A stretch of 64,000 nt of DNA from Antedon mediterranea (lineage: Eukaryota; Echinodermata; Crinoidea; Comatulida; Antedonidae): positions 18,280,932 to 18,344,931 of the forward strand of contig NC_092679.1 in assembly GCF_964355755.1 (NCBI RefSeq), read 5' to 3'. The notes below the pieces were generated by a model. It ran no database searches, was not told the origin of the DNA, and worked only from the letters and a program-made list of their open reading frames with translations. Made by a program: the position numbers and the translations under genes. The number at the start of each line of letters is the position of its first letter. Position 1 is the first letter of the stretch. Below, piece by piece: positions 1 to 10,797 of this stretch.

Positions 1-9
1 TTCAAATAG

Positions 10-1012
10 AGGTTAGTGGAAGACAGTGAAAGAGAATGGAAAACTAGCTTAATCGGATGCGGTGATGATTTTGAATCATGTAAGTCACATTCATTGACAA
101 AATTACTATAACCATTATCGTATCATACATGTATCAGTGTACATAAACGCATATATACGATCGACACCCGTGTCAATTCCCTACTAATCCAGATGTAAAA
201 AGGAAATTTATCCTACCCGATCGGTTCTTGAGGTAAAATGACTGACTATTGCAATAATACATAGAAACGAGTCTACGTTTATTTAGTATTTTTAGTACAT
301 GTTAATCCCTATCATAAGTTCAGACTAAAAAAACTTAGACTCGCTTCTAGATGACTAAGTCAGTCACATTCTACCTGAGACAGGAGCGGCAAAATCAAAC
401 ATACACGGCACGGGTTTGTCTTTAGCTTGGCAGTGTAAAAAGGGCATTGTTGATGGATTTTTTGGTTGACATTTTTCTTTTTATTTATTAAAACAATTTT
501 TACCGTCCTCCATATATAATTTGAACTTGAAAAACAAAACCTTTTGAATCATAATTATCAAAATCATTTCTCGGCATCATCATAGTAATATAAATGATTT
601 ATTATTATTCAGTTTTGCTTTCGGTATTTTGTCCCCTTTGCGTGTCGTGTGATATTGCAAGTCGTATAGGCGAGAACAACTGCATCGCCATTGTACCTGG
701 TGGATTACTGGCGCTCAGGACGAGAATTAGGACGAAGAAGAATATTAAGGTTAGTAGAACGTGCTTATGAGTATAAACACTTTCTATACAACAAAGCAAT
801 ACAAGATTATCAATAAGTGTAATTAATTTACAAGGTTAGGACTACTATTACTATGCTAAATTGACAAAAATGTATTGTGTTTTTTGCAGGGTACAATGTG
901 CGGGGATTGTATGATACAATGTTGTTTATGCCAACTATCTGTAGCACAGATGTACCGCGAAGTAAAACCGAAGGAAAGGCCAAAAAGCGAAGGATGGACC
1001 ATGGAGGTATAA
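10..1012 (+). CDS. PLAC8/cornifelin-like cysteine-rich protein, copy 1 (5' partial)
   Basis: Three exons are visible: about 10-79, 613-749 and 890-1012 (stop TAA 1010-1012). The start codon and probably the first exon lie left of the window. The first visible exon encodes REWKTSLIGCGDDFES, the W-x-T-x-L-x-G-C-x-x-D signature of the PLAC8 family. The second carries the FCPLCVSCDIA block followed by the R-T-R-I-R-T segment, and the third GTMCGDCMIQCCLCQLSVAQM. The phases agree (1 then 0) and the donors are gtaagt and gttagt. The exact start of the first exon is uncertain, because AG dinucleotides at 8-9 and 15-16 could both be acceptors. Family members are small Cys-rich proteins, membrane-associated or cytosolic; no biochemical role can be read here. 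A second copy lies 1.5 kb downstream on the same strand, so this is a local tandem duplication. Confidence 0.85.
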
Positions 1013-2472
1013 TAATGTGTACCTCAATGGATGGACAATGATTTAAAGCAATGCATATCTGCCACTCGAAAAACAGGCCTAAATGGTATATGAAAAAGAT
1101 CGATAATTCATATTTTAACCCGAACAGTACAAGGGCCTATGAGTTATGTTTCAACCAAGGCAGCTTCGGAGATCAAGGGGTTTATCTGCGGCTGCGACAC
1201 GATAAGTTACATGCCACTTATCATCGGACACCGCGCGCCGCGGAGTGAATTTGTACGTACATAAGTACAGCCCTGTGGAATTTGTCGCAGTCAGACATAT
1301 TAAGATCAAAGTACTGTTACGAGTTCCTACCTTGACAAGGCGAGCTCAGTTTCATGTAGTTAGATTGCCTATTAAAAACTATTAACTATTTAAAAAAACA
1401 TACTTTCCTAGATAAATTTATATGAGGCAATTAAGGTGTCATAATAATTAGCGCTATAGATGCTATACCAAAACACTGTGTCGAAACTGTATATATAGGT
1501 AATCAAATTACACTTGTTTTAATAGCATTGTATATTTTTACCGGTACCAAAAAATAAATATTTTGAAAATAAAATGTTTATTGTTTTATTCTTTTGAGTT
1601 TCATGAATTGTCTTGTATCAAGGCAACGTTTAAAGATAGGCCTAATAATTATAATTAATTTTTATCAGATATATTAAAATTATGCGTTGTATCTAAAAGA
1701 ATGTGTTCATAACTCTGCAGAACTAGTGACATATTCAGTAAAGTAATTACTATGAGGATGAAAAGGTGAATGAAACAGAGTTACTGAAATCATTTAAATA
1801 GTTGCCCCACGGACTCAAGACGATAAACCAATCAGAGCTTTACTTAGTACTAATGACGTATACAAAATCACCTGCCGTACGAAATATTCAAATTTTCGTT
1901 AGTCAAATCTGGATACCGACTCTGTGAGGTTTAGGAAAGTGAAGCGGCTCTTACCCCACCAGATATCAGGTAAAGTTTGATGGAAGATTACCATTATTTA
2001 ACCATAACATCTTTACTTCAGTGAAAGGAATGCCATTTAGGTTTAGTACATAGTTACTGCTTTGTTCAATGTGTTAGGCTATAGAGGTTTTTTTTTCCTC
2101 CTCCATGGTTAGGCTGATGAACTACATCTCAGTTATAACACCGCGCTATGTTTCGACACACGAAATGTATTGTAGGCCTAATTGTCTAAGAATTTCATTA
2201 TGTATCATTTTGGAAGAATTAAACCACACTTAAAAAGAATTAATTAGTAGAAATAAATTACCAAACACACTAGAAACATTGAAACATTTCATTGCTAGCT
2301 AACATTTTAAATTTGACGTGATGGCAGTCTCCTAGCTATTGGCCCATTGCTATTGCTTTCCGTATTATATATTATTTTAACAACGAGGTTGGGGTAAAAA
2401 TCTGCACGTTTTCCTTTAAGAAAGGATAAAGAATACATTTTATTTGTATTTTTAATAATACAGGTTAGTGCA
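1013..2472. other. Intergenic region and 5' UTR exon candidate of PLAC8-like copy 2
   Basis: No coding exon is visible. A likely non-coding 5' exon of the next gene ends at 1969 with cag|gtaaag. It would splice to the acceptor ending at 2463, nine bases before the ATG at 2473. This is inferred only from splice-site quality and position. Confidence 0.35.
1553..1573 (+). promoter_or_regulatory. Tandem polyadenylation signals of PLAC8-like copy 1
   Basis: Two AATAAA hexamers (1553-1558 and 1568-1573) are followed by a T/G-rich stretch. They lie about 550 bases past the stop codon and are the first canonical signals after it. Confidence 0.55.
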
Positions 2473-3681
2473 ATGGCTCAGACAACCGTGGTCGTACAGC
2501 AGCAGCCTCAGCCTATGGTATTTGATCCAAATTTGAACTTGGTAAGTGATTAGGCCTAGAAACATTGGAATTCGGATTGAATTTTCCACCAATAACCAAA
2601 CGTTTCTATTTTGATATCAGTCCTCTTTTATTTAATTTAATTCTTTTTTTACATAAAATAAACGAAAAAAATATCTATCTACTATAGACTTAATTTACGG
2701 TTTTATGGCTAACATTAAATATGCTTAATTTCTCGTAACGTTTACGTTCTTAATTCTTTTTTCTTTTTTTCAGCAAGGCAATCAACAACGGGACTGGTCT
2801 ACGGGGCTTTTTGGCTGCTTGGAAGAAATAACACCATGTAAGTTTTGTTCAGTTCGGTTTTTTAAAATTCCCATTTTCCCTTCATTAATCAATTAAATAT
2901 TCAGGTTGGCCACGAAATGTATCAGTGGTTAAGATATGAGACAGACACAAGAATAAAATGTTCGTTCCTGCACAACCTTCCTTGATATTTTCAAATATTT
3001 ATTCTCTTTTAGGTCTATTGGCGTTTTGCTGTCCAACGATTGCTGAAAGTTACTTAGCCTGTGAGGCAGATGAATCGTGTATAGTCCCATGTTGCGTTCC
3101 CGGAGCCCCCATAGCAATTAGAACCAAACTTCGTACACAATATGGAATTAGAGTAATTACAATAGATAATAGATTTTATTTTTATTTTTAGTTATTTAAT
3201 TTTTCATATACAAAGAAGACACAACATATATAAAAGGCAAGGAAAGACTAAATCGGTGCTAAACACCTATGCTAGTTGGGTCAACCCAGAACAGAGCACA
3301 GAAAAAAACCCCGATATTGAATTGAATTATATTGGTGGCGCTATTTCCCTCTATGTTTAAAACACTTTTGTTTACAATATAGGCCTGTGCCCAACGTTTT
3401 TAATTATCGGATTTCACCATTTCCTCCTTTTTCAGATCATAACAGTTTTTCCAAAGAACACAATTCAGTCAACATTATTTCTAAAGTAAAAGGCGCTTTA
3501 TCCGTAGTCTGTAACACCGTACTTGTTCTATTCATTGAAGTGTATTTTATATTTTATTTTGCAGGGATCACTTTGTAATGACTGTGCTATGTACTATTGC
3601 TGTGTTCCATGTGTAGTTAGCCAAATGATAAGGGAGATAAACAACGTACGCATGGGAAGAACAACATTCATAAGAAAATGA
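2473..3681 (+). CDS. PLAC8/cornifelin-like cysteine-rich protein, copy 2
   Basis: Complete 129-residue product in four exons: 2473-2541, 2774-2837, 3013-3152 and 3565-3681 (TGA). All introns are GT-AG and the phases agree (0, 1, 0). A Gln/Pro-rich N-terminus (QQQPQP) precedes the family core: WSTGLFGCLEE, then LLAFCCPTIAES, a Cys-rich loop and IAIRTKLRTQYGIR, ending in GSLCNDCAMYYCC and VSQMIREI. Length and cysteine pattern are typical of PLAC8-motif proteins. The exon structure mirrors copy 1 upstream (the phase-1 intron after the W-T-G-L exon is shared), so the two are paralogues. The ATG was chosen as the first in-frame Met after the 5' acceptor. The function of invertebrate members is poorly defined and nothing more specific can be claimed. 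Confidence 0.93.
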
Positions 3682-3708
3682 AGAAAACAAATGTGTATAT
3701 GTATAATT

Positions 3709-3718
3709 AATAAATAAA
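3709..3718 (+). promoter_or_regulatory. Overlapping polyadenylation signals of PLAC8-like copy 2
   Basis: AATAAA occurs at 3709-3714 and again at 3713-3718, 28 bases after the stop codon. This implies a very short 3' UTR. Confidence 0.65.
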
Positions 3719-3800
3719 AATGAACACTAAACATATAATTATATCATAAATAGTGAGAATAGTTTAAATGTAGATGTATTAAAATATATAACATTGTATA

Positions 3801-3827
3801 ACCATGGAGCTATTATAGCTCCATGGT
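3801..3827. repeat. Perfect 13-bp inverted repeat with 1-nt spacer
   Basis: ACCATGGAGCTAT is followed by one T and then its exact reverse complement, with further near-symmetry outside. It lies about 100 bases downstream of the PLAC8-like copy 2 polyadenylation signal. Confidence 0.8.
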
Positions 3828-5190
3828 ATAACAAATGATAAATGTGTGTTCTGTTTTGTACTGTCGTCGTGTGGCAAAAGTGGTCACGGGGTCTGGTAAC
3901 TACGAGTCTGAAGCCGTTCACCATCACCTAGCAAATTAAAACTTACACATGCGTTTTGTTAAAAGTTAACAAATTGGCCGCAAGATTATGCGCTTCGATA
4001 TATAAATCTGTATTACAGGATTTTTTATAATGGGATTAGATCATATCATCATAGGTTATACATTTATTTTATACGATCTGTAGGCCTCCTACTATTAGTT
4101 TTAAAGTTATGATGGACAACAACTTTCCTCAGCTTTCAGCTGTATCCGGAATAATCCACTATAAAGAAAAAGAAAAATTTTCTATAGAAAATGGGTTTAA
4201 AAATGATTTATATTTTATTGACTTATTTTTAGTGAAAAGATAAATATTTTTGTAAACATGGTGTTCATACATCATACGTATAATACTTCCAGCTTGAAAC
4301 GTCTAGTTTGAACAGACAAGAATCGAAACTAAGTTTAAAAAAAACCATATTCCCTTATACAGTACTGTACTAGTATAGTGTCCGTTGTAGCAATCCCGAT
4401 TTAGCAGCCAAAAAGAGTTACGACATTGAAAATTAGAAGCCATTTTTGTGTCAAAGAATTCGCACGCTGAGGGCGCGCGCGTCTATTTTGTATAGCGTTT
4501 TCCTATAGTTCATGCATTATTTTTATATTTTTTTTGTCTATGAAATAACGCTTATATTCCGTTTTTATTTTAGTAATTGATTTTATTAATGGTATTAATT
4601 TGGTAACATACATATATTGTGCCTATAATAACAAAAGAATAAATGCTAGGGCCTACATGTAAGTCAGGATACATCAAAGCATGAACCAATACAAAAAACA
4701 CACAAATTCACCCCTCTTTTTATACAGTATATGGCTCTCTGTGTGTTTTTGACACAAACTTTCAGAGACTCGTTCATCATTTCATTTGTAATAATTTGCC
4801 TTTATTATTTTAATATTGTTCATACGCTATTCAATATATTGACAAATATATCCACGACACTTTATTATTTTATTTAGTCATCAAAGCATGCATTATGAAT
4901 TTAAAATGTTACATAATTGTTATTAATAGGACGTAGTTATGGGATGTTTCGTTCCAGAATCAATCAATCGAACTTTATAATGTACTAGCGCACGCGCGCG
5001 CAATATTCTTTGCCGCAAGTACTTCTTTACGCTCTGAACATCGATATTTCACCGTAAAATGTGCAATTACATTTTTTTTAAATATAAGAAAAAGTTTAAA
5101 GTATTTTCTTGGTCCTATTCTTTACATGCATTAATGGAGACAAGTTTGACACAAATTGATCTGCATATCACGTGACTATATAGTCATAAT

Positions 5191-5366
5191 ATTATACAAA
5201 TAATGAATGTTTATCAGTGCAATGGTACAAATATTGGCACGAGGTGAATGATGAAAGGTTATATCAACGAGGCAAAGCCGAGTTGATATAACCTTTCATC
5301 ATTCACCAAGTGCCATTATTTGTACCATTACACGAATACAAAACATTCATTATTTGTTTTATATAA
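5191..5366. mobile_element. Fold-back (hairpin) miniature element
   Basis: The two halves are near-complete reverse complements. Outer arms: acaaataatgaatgtt against aacattcattatttgt. Inner arms: ggtgaatgatgaaaggttat against ataacctttcatcattcacc. The centre is near 5276. Arms of roughly 80 bases with few mismatches and no open reading frame are typical of a palindromic MITE. No superfamily can be assigned. Confidence 0.75.
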
Positions 5367-6075
5367 CATCTAGACGTTTTTTTTTCGTACACAAAAATGT
5401 TTCAAAAAGTACTATTTAACGATCGTTGAATAGTGCGTACTATTGCACGCCATGTGACCCACATTCGTCCAATCAAATGACAGGAATTTATATAGGTGTT
5501 ATATAAATAGTAATAATAATATAGTTATAATAGAATGTCGTAACTCTTTATATATGGCTCTGCCAGTGAGTTTTATATAGCGCCCTCTCTGTTCAGAAGG
5601 TGAATGCGTCAGCGTTCACTACTAGAGCATTGTTCTTTTGTTAGTGGGTTTACCACCTATATGCAAATTACCACACCAAAAATGACCTGTTGTGATGTAT
5701 AATTCATTCTGTGGTTATCGACCAGTTAGATTCAGTTGATTATAGTTACATCATTTGTTTTGAGACTCCGAAACACCCTCTATCCAATTTTAGTCCGGGT
5801 TGTTGTATCGTTTTACTTGTTATATATTATACCGTCTCTATTGAATTTTCTTCAGCACATAAGCGTATAGACCTATTATAGGCCTGATATAATTATGTTC
5901 TGTTTGTCTAAAAGTATCTAAAGTAAATCATTTTTTAAATCGGAAATCTCGAATTGTTCTGATATATGCCTACATTATCGTTGTAAGCTTACATCCTTAG
6001 GCTACTATAATAATACGTTGTCAACCCATTGACTAGAGATCCAAGTAATGGTCGCGGATAAAGTTGTCCTTTTAA

Positions 6076-6294
6076 AGGTCAGGTACAGAAATCCTGAAAA
6101 TGTCAAATTCAAGTCAAGGCCTAACTACCTATATTTATTTTAACACACCGTTGTTCATATTATTAATGCTTATCTCTTTACATTTGTGCCACTGAGAAGA
6201 TGTCAATAAAATGAAAAAAATTATGAAACATAACTATAGATTAACATTATTAGAATGTATGATCAAATAGAATTGTTTTGCCCGCACCTGACCT
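6076..6294. mobile_element. Short non-autonomous DNA element with TTAA target duplication
   Basis: The ends form a terminal inverted repeat: AGGTCAGGTACAG at the left and the complement of AGGTCAGGTGCGG at the right. TTAA flanks both sides (6072-6075 and 6295-6298). TTAA target sites are characteristic of the piggyBac and Kolobok superfamilies. The element is 219 bp and has no coding capacity. Confidence 0.7.
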
Positions 6295-8134
6295 TTAATA
6301 CCAAAATGATACTGTAGAGTATTTTTTTAATCAAAAATATCATCTCAGTAAATAGAGGGCAGTAGGTTGTTTTGATGTTTGTCGCGATCATGACGTCACT
6401 ATGACTTGTGCACTGGGATAGCAAAAAGGAGGAAGTGCCCTTCGGTAAGATATCCTCCCAATAATGCTAAACAGGTAAAATATACAATATTTTGGGCCTA
6501 TCGTACGATTACATCGACGTCTTAATATCAAAGGGACGTATGTTTTCTAAAAGGCAAGTACAGAATTATCGTTTACATTATTTAGAACAACCAGATAGGC
6601 TAGGCTTGGTTTGGTGTGTGCTGATTGATGATGAGGTGGGGAAGAATGAATGATGAGAGATGGGAAGGCTCGCTTCAGCAGTCTTCTTTGGTTCATGAAC
6701 CATACATGTACACACTACCTAGGCCTACTCCCGGAGAAAGAGAATGCTACATTCTACATTGCCTGCCTATTAATATTATATACCCCACATTTGTTATAAT
6801 AGTAATACACTAGGCCTATATACAGTATATTCAATTGTAATAAATAATGTCAATAATAGATTAGAAGTAGAGCTCTTTTTGTGGAGGTATTGCAGGGCCT
6901 GGCTGGCTTTTCTAGGTTGGGCCTTTTTAGTTAGTATAGTAGCCTAACTTAGGCCAGTACTAAGGCCTAGTATACTATGATTGACTAATAATTAGGGATT
7001 AAATTGTTTGAAGGTCTGCATGGCGAAATCAAATGTTGATATAAGTTTGCGGTACACCACGTAGTTCTGAAAAGAACTGTTGAGTTTCTCGACGTTTTCA
7101 TCAATATGCTTTGATCGTCCTCAACAGTGAGAATGCAGAAAGTCCAGGAAACTTGGAATATTTAAGTGGAATATAAGTAGAAAAGGGTGGGATTGGTGTG
7201 AAAGCCAGATAGCAAGTTCACACAGTCGGAGGGGTTGAGACTAGCTGCAGAATAGCATTGTTTCTGATGAACAATAATAATAATTTATTTGCAGTTTACA
7301 CTTTTACAACAGTGGCACTCGACCAAATGGAAGGTGCGTGCATCCATAAGAAATGTGGAAAAAAAAGATATAATAAACAACAATTACAATAAAAAGTCGA
7401 TGTAGTCAACATGTCAAAACAATTCGACTACAGGAACTACAATACCATTGATAATTATCACTACAGCAGCAGGAAACCCACTGACACCTAAAAATACAAA
7501 ACTACAAGAAATCAACATATACTGTAGGATAAGTTAGGAACTGTACAATATACGGTAAAATGAATTGGGGAACAACAATGTAGACCTAACACTATAATGA
7601 GATAAATATCAATGACATTTGGTTTAGTTGATAATGAACAATAGTGAATGGAAACTAGCTAATAGGTGAGCATTGTTTCTAATAGGTATGAAAAGCAAGG
7701 TAAGACAAGCTAAAAAATACAAACAATAGCATTGTGTCGAAGCTGGGTTTAGACTGGCCAAACTAGACAGGATTGTGTAATATTAATCATAATGTTGTTC
7801 GATTTATAAAGCGATTATACAATCAAAAGATTGTCCCAAAGCGCTGAGAGAAAAAACAGAAAGAAACGAGAGGGTACTCCGAGAGTACAAACCTCCGCCT
7901 ACTGTAAAATTTCCCTACATAAAATGTCCCGGAAAAAATATATATTATATATTAAAAAAAAAATGTTTTTATTAGTTCTAAATATAAATAGGCTAACTGC
8001 ACACTACAAAGTTGTGAATGAGAGTTTGGTGTGGTTTGCTGGTTCAAGTCCTGTTGAGTTTTTTTTTCTTTTTTTTTGTGGATCTTGATCTTTAACCCTG
8101 ACCCTTCAAAATTTAAACACAATTATATGATGAG

Positions 8135-8340
8135 TCATTGATCATTGTGGCTAAGTTTGGTGAGAATCGGATAAAAACTGTGGTCTGTAGTTTTTGTTAG
8201 TTGTGACCTTGACCTATGACCTTTCCCCTTACAATCGAACTCGTCCAAGCTTTTGGGGCACAGATCATTGTGGCCAAATTTGGTGAGAATCGGATGAAAA
8301 CTGTGGTCTCCTGGCTGTTCACAGACACACACAAACATAC
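8135..8340 (-). repeat. Retrotransposon 3'-tail repeat with internal duplication
   Basis: A segment near 8143-8187 (TTTGGTGAGAATCGGAT core) is repeated at about 8266-8310. The block ends in a conserved CATAACCTCCTTGGCAGAGG stretch (8353-8372). It directly abuts the decayed reverse transcriptase that reads leftwards into it, so it is best read as that element's 3' untranslated tail. Confidence 0.5.
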
Positions 8341-10393
8341 AGGGGTGAAAGCATAACCTCCTTGGCAGAGGTAATTACAAAGAAAAAAAAAGATGGGTTT
8401 TTAAGAGTGTTTTGAATGATAGAGGATGCATTTTTAATAGGATCAGGAAGATTGTTCCACAGTTTAGGAGCTGCAACTGCAAAAGCTCGATCACCATAGG
8501 TCTTAATGCGGCTGGGTGTAACAAAAAGTGCAGATGGATTTATAGTGGTCGACCTAAGAGATCTTTTGTAAACTGAAGATCTACGTATAATTAAATTGAA
8601 AATATATAATGGGGATTTGTCTTGAAGAGATTTACATGTAATTAACATTTTAGTTTAAAAATAATGTGTTGTTTAATTGGAAGCCAGTGAAGTTTATATA
8701 ATATTGATGTATATTATGAGAAAAATCTTGAAGTGCTGGATACAAGTCGAGCTGCAGTATTTAACTAGATTTGAACTCGTCACTACGGACGAGTTAGGTT
8801 ATCCGCAGCGTGCACGTCATACGTTAGAATATTGCGCGCAGAAAAACAATTATGCCATTGAAACAATTTCAGTTTGCTCTCTATTTTGTGTCGCGTCTAA
8901 GTATATACGGTACACTCTATACTGTATACGTACTACATACAGTGCAGAATAGGTGAAAATAAGTGACCAAAGTTATTGACACTTTTGAACATGATGACGT
9001 CATAAAAATTTTAAAAATGGTGAATCATGCGAAAGATAATTGACTGACTTAGACAATATAAAAAAATGGAGGGCAATGGAATACGGATAAGTGGAGATGC
9101 GCTCTATTAAATGTGACGAGCTATGACGAAAGAGACAAAAATCCTATGTTTTATATTCGAGTGGCCATACGATGACGTCACAATGTCCGGTTAGCCATAT
9201 CGATGCATTATTCGATATCTACAACTCATCTACTTCCAGATTATGTAATTTAAAAAAAAAACACCACGTAGTTTAGAATCTACGACTGTTTAAAAAAGGG
9301 CATAATTTTCACAAATATTTGAACTTTTTCATCAAAAACGCGCGCGAATTGTGCAATTCGACGTGCTCGTATGACGTGATTTTAAGTCTAAATTGTTTGA
9401 AAAGTTGATAAAATTACTAGAAAAGGCTGAAAAAAAATAAATCAACCAAAAAATAGATGTTTTTGCGCTACGAACGCACGCGCGCGTAAAAAAATGCGCA
9501 CGCGTGGGAATTTTTGAAATGCTCAAAATGACATGAAACGCGTAGAAGTTGATTTTTCGCATTTTGACATTTTAAACGCACGTGCGCGCGTAACTTTCTG
9601 CGCAAACTGCCATTTTTAATCCATAGAAAGTTTGCGCTTGATATGACTTAAATTTTCACCAAATACAAAATGACTTTTGGTTTTTAATCTATATTCAATC
9701 ATTGAAATTCATAAAATCACGCGTAACTTACGCTGCGCAACTCCGAAATCGCCGAAAAGCTTGGCTGCACATCTACAGCTATAGGTCAATCTTATGACAA
9801 AGTTATGAAATCTTATGTTGACAAGAATTAGAGATACGCTGCGAACAAAATTCGGGGAAAGAATGAAGAATAACGAAAAAAAAAAGAATCCTGACAATAA
9901 CAAGGGGTTATCCGCCAAGTGCGGATAACCAAAAAGAAGTTGTAGTTCTTTATTTGGTTGATCAAACAAAATGGTATTGCAGTAGTCTAACCGTGATGTT
10001 ATGAGTGCATGGACAAGTTTAATAAGCGAGGAGTGGGTTAAGGATTTGCGAATTGATCTTATGTTACGAAAGTGGTAGGTAACAGATTTACTAATGTTGT
10101 TGATATGTCTGGACATAGTCATTGCTGAATCAAATACAACTCCGATATTTCTAACCTCCAATGATGGTGTGATTGCCAATGCTGATGTTTCTAGCAATGG
10201 GCAAATTCTTGGAGTGTCTTGAATAAGGAAATAAAACTTCTGTTTTACCAGGGTTAAAACAGAGCATGTTTTCAGTTAGCCAATCCTGAACATCAACAAC
10301 ACAAGCTTCAATATCCGACTTTGCCTCATTAAACTGGAATGTAAACTGGCCAGAAACTGTCGATGAAGATTCTTGTTGAATAAAGATAGCCAA
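8340..10393 (-). pseudogene. Decayed non-LTR retrotransposon reverse transcriptase (LINE fragment)
   Basis: Read on the minus strand, the fragment begins near 10390 with IEACVVDVQDWLTENMLCFN and PGKTEVLF. It continues with VRNIGVVFDSAMTM and LVHALITSRLDYCNTILF (to about 9935), is interrupted by inserted DNA, and resumes at about 8763 with NTAARLVSSTSRFFS, LHWLPIKQHIIFK and then YGDRAFAVAAPKLWNNLP. These are the thumb and C-terminal blocks of CR1/Jockey-type LINE reverse transcriptases. Frameshifts (for example near 10160) and stops show it is dead. The N-terminal endonuclease and palm domains are absent, so it is 5'-truncated. Confidence 0.85.
8764..9933. mobile_element. About 1.17 kb insertion splitting the LINE fragment
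   Basis: The LINE protein reads ...NKELQLL on one side and NTAARLV on the other, blocks that are normally almost adjacent, so the DNA between them is inserted. Both ends carry the inverted word ggttatccgca (8797-8807 and the complement at 9920-9930). The right end is itself a hairpin (9908-9930), as is the left (AACTCGTC...GGACGAGTT, about 8774-8796). The interior is non-coding and has unusually many CG-alternating words (9330-9600). Confidence 0.6.
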
Positions 10394-10394
10394 A

Positions 10395-10797
10395 TTTCAC
10401 TGATAACACATCTTGATGAACAGTGTTGTGTTTGTAGATTTCAAAAGCTTCCCTGGTTCGTCTGGAATGCCAAGAAGGAACGGTATCAATTAGTTCAGCA
10501 TCTTTCCAATTAACTCGATGTTGTTGTTTGTAAGAATGCATTTAAAACTGATTTTTCTTGCTCTCCTCTTCTGGCAATGGCATGGCCTTGATGTTCTTTG
10601 AGCCTGGTTTGAAGGTCACATCCAGTTTCCCCAATGTATACCTTTTCACATTTACATGGGATACAGTATACACCAGGTTGGCTGTGTTTAGATGGTTTGT
10701 CCTTTTGTGTTTGGAGACACTGTGACAACTTGTTGACTGCACTGTGAAATACTACTTGATGAGAAACGATGTACGATGACATGGGCACATGAGGAGG
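10395..10797 (-). pseudogene. GIY-YIG endonuclease tail of a Penelope-like element
   Basis: The minus strand encodes PGVYCIPCKCEKVYIGETG, then LQTRLKEHQGHAIARR, and after one frameshift near 10540 HSYKQQHRVNWKDAELI and SWHSRRTREAFEIYKHN. The GVY-x(10)-YIGETG motif followed by R-x-x-EH is the GIY-YIG nuclease signature found at the C-terminus of Penelope-like retroelements. Only this C-terminal domain remains; the reverse transcriptase expected upstream (above 10800) is not visible. At its left end it abuts the LINE fragment, which reads in the same direction. Confidence 0.85.

Larger units (their letters stand above)
3828..8134. other. Gene-free stretch
   Basis: No exon of a recognisable gene is visible on either strand. 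Besides the elements listed separately at 5191-5366 and 6076-6294, it holds scattered CG-alternating words (near 4470 and 4990), 'taggcctag' words (6890-6970) and a (TAA)n run near 7270 that could be the tail of an old retrotransposon. Confidence 0.5.

Noticed and set aside
1051-1248. 65-residue plus-strand ORF after PLAC8-like copy 1
   Set aside because: It lies in the probable 3' UTR and has no recognisable similarity or splice support.
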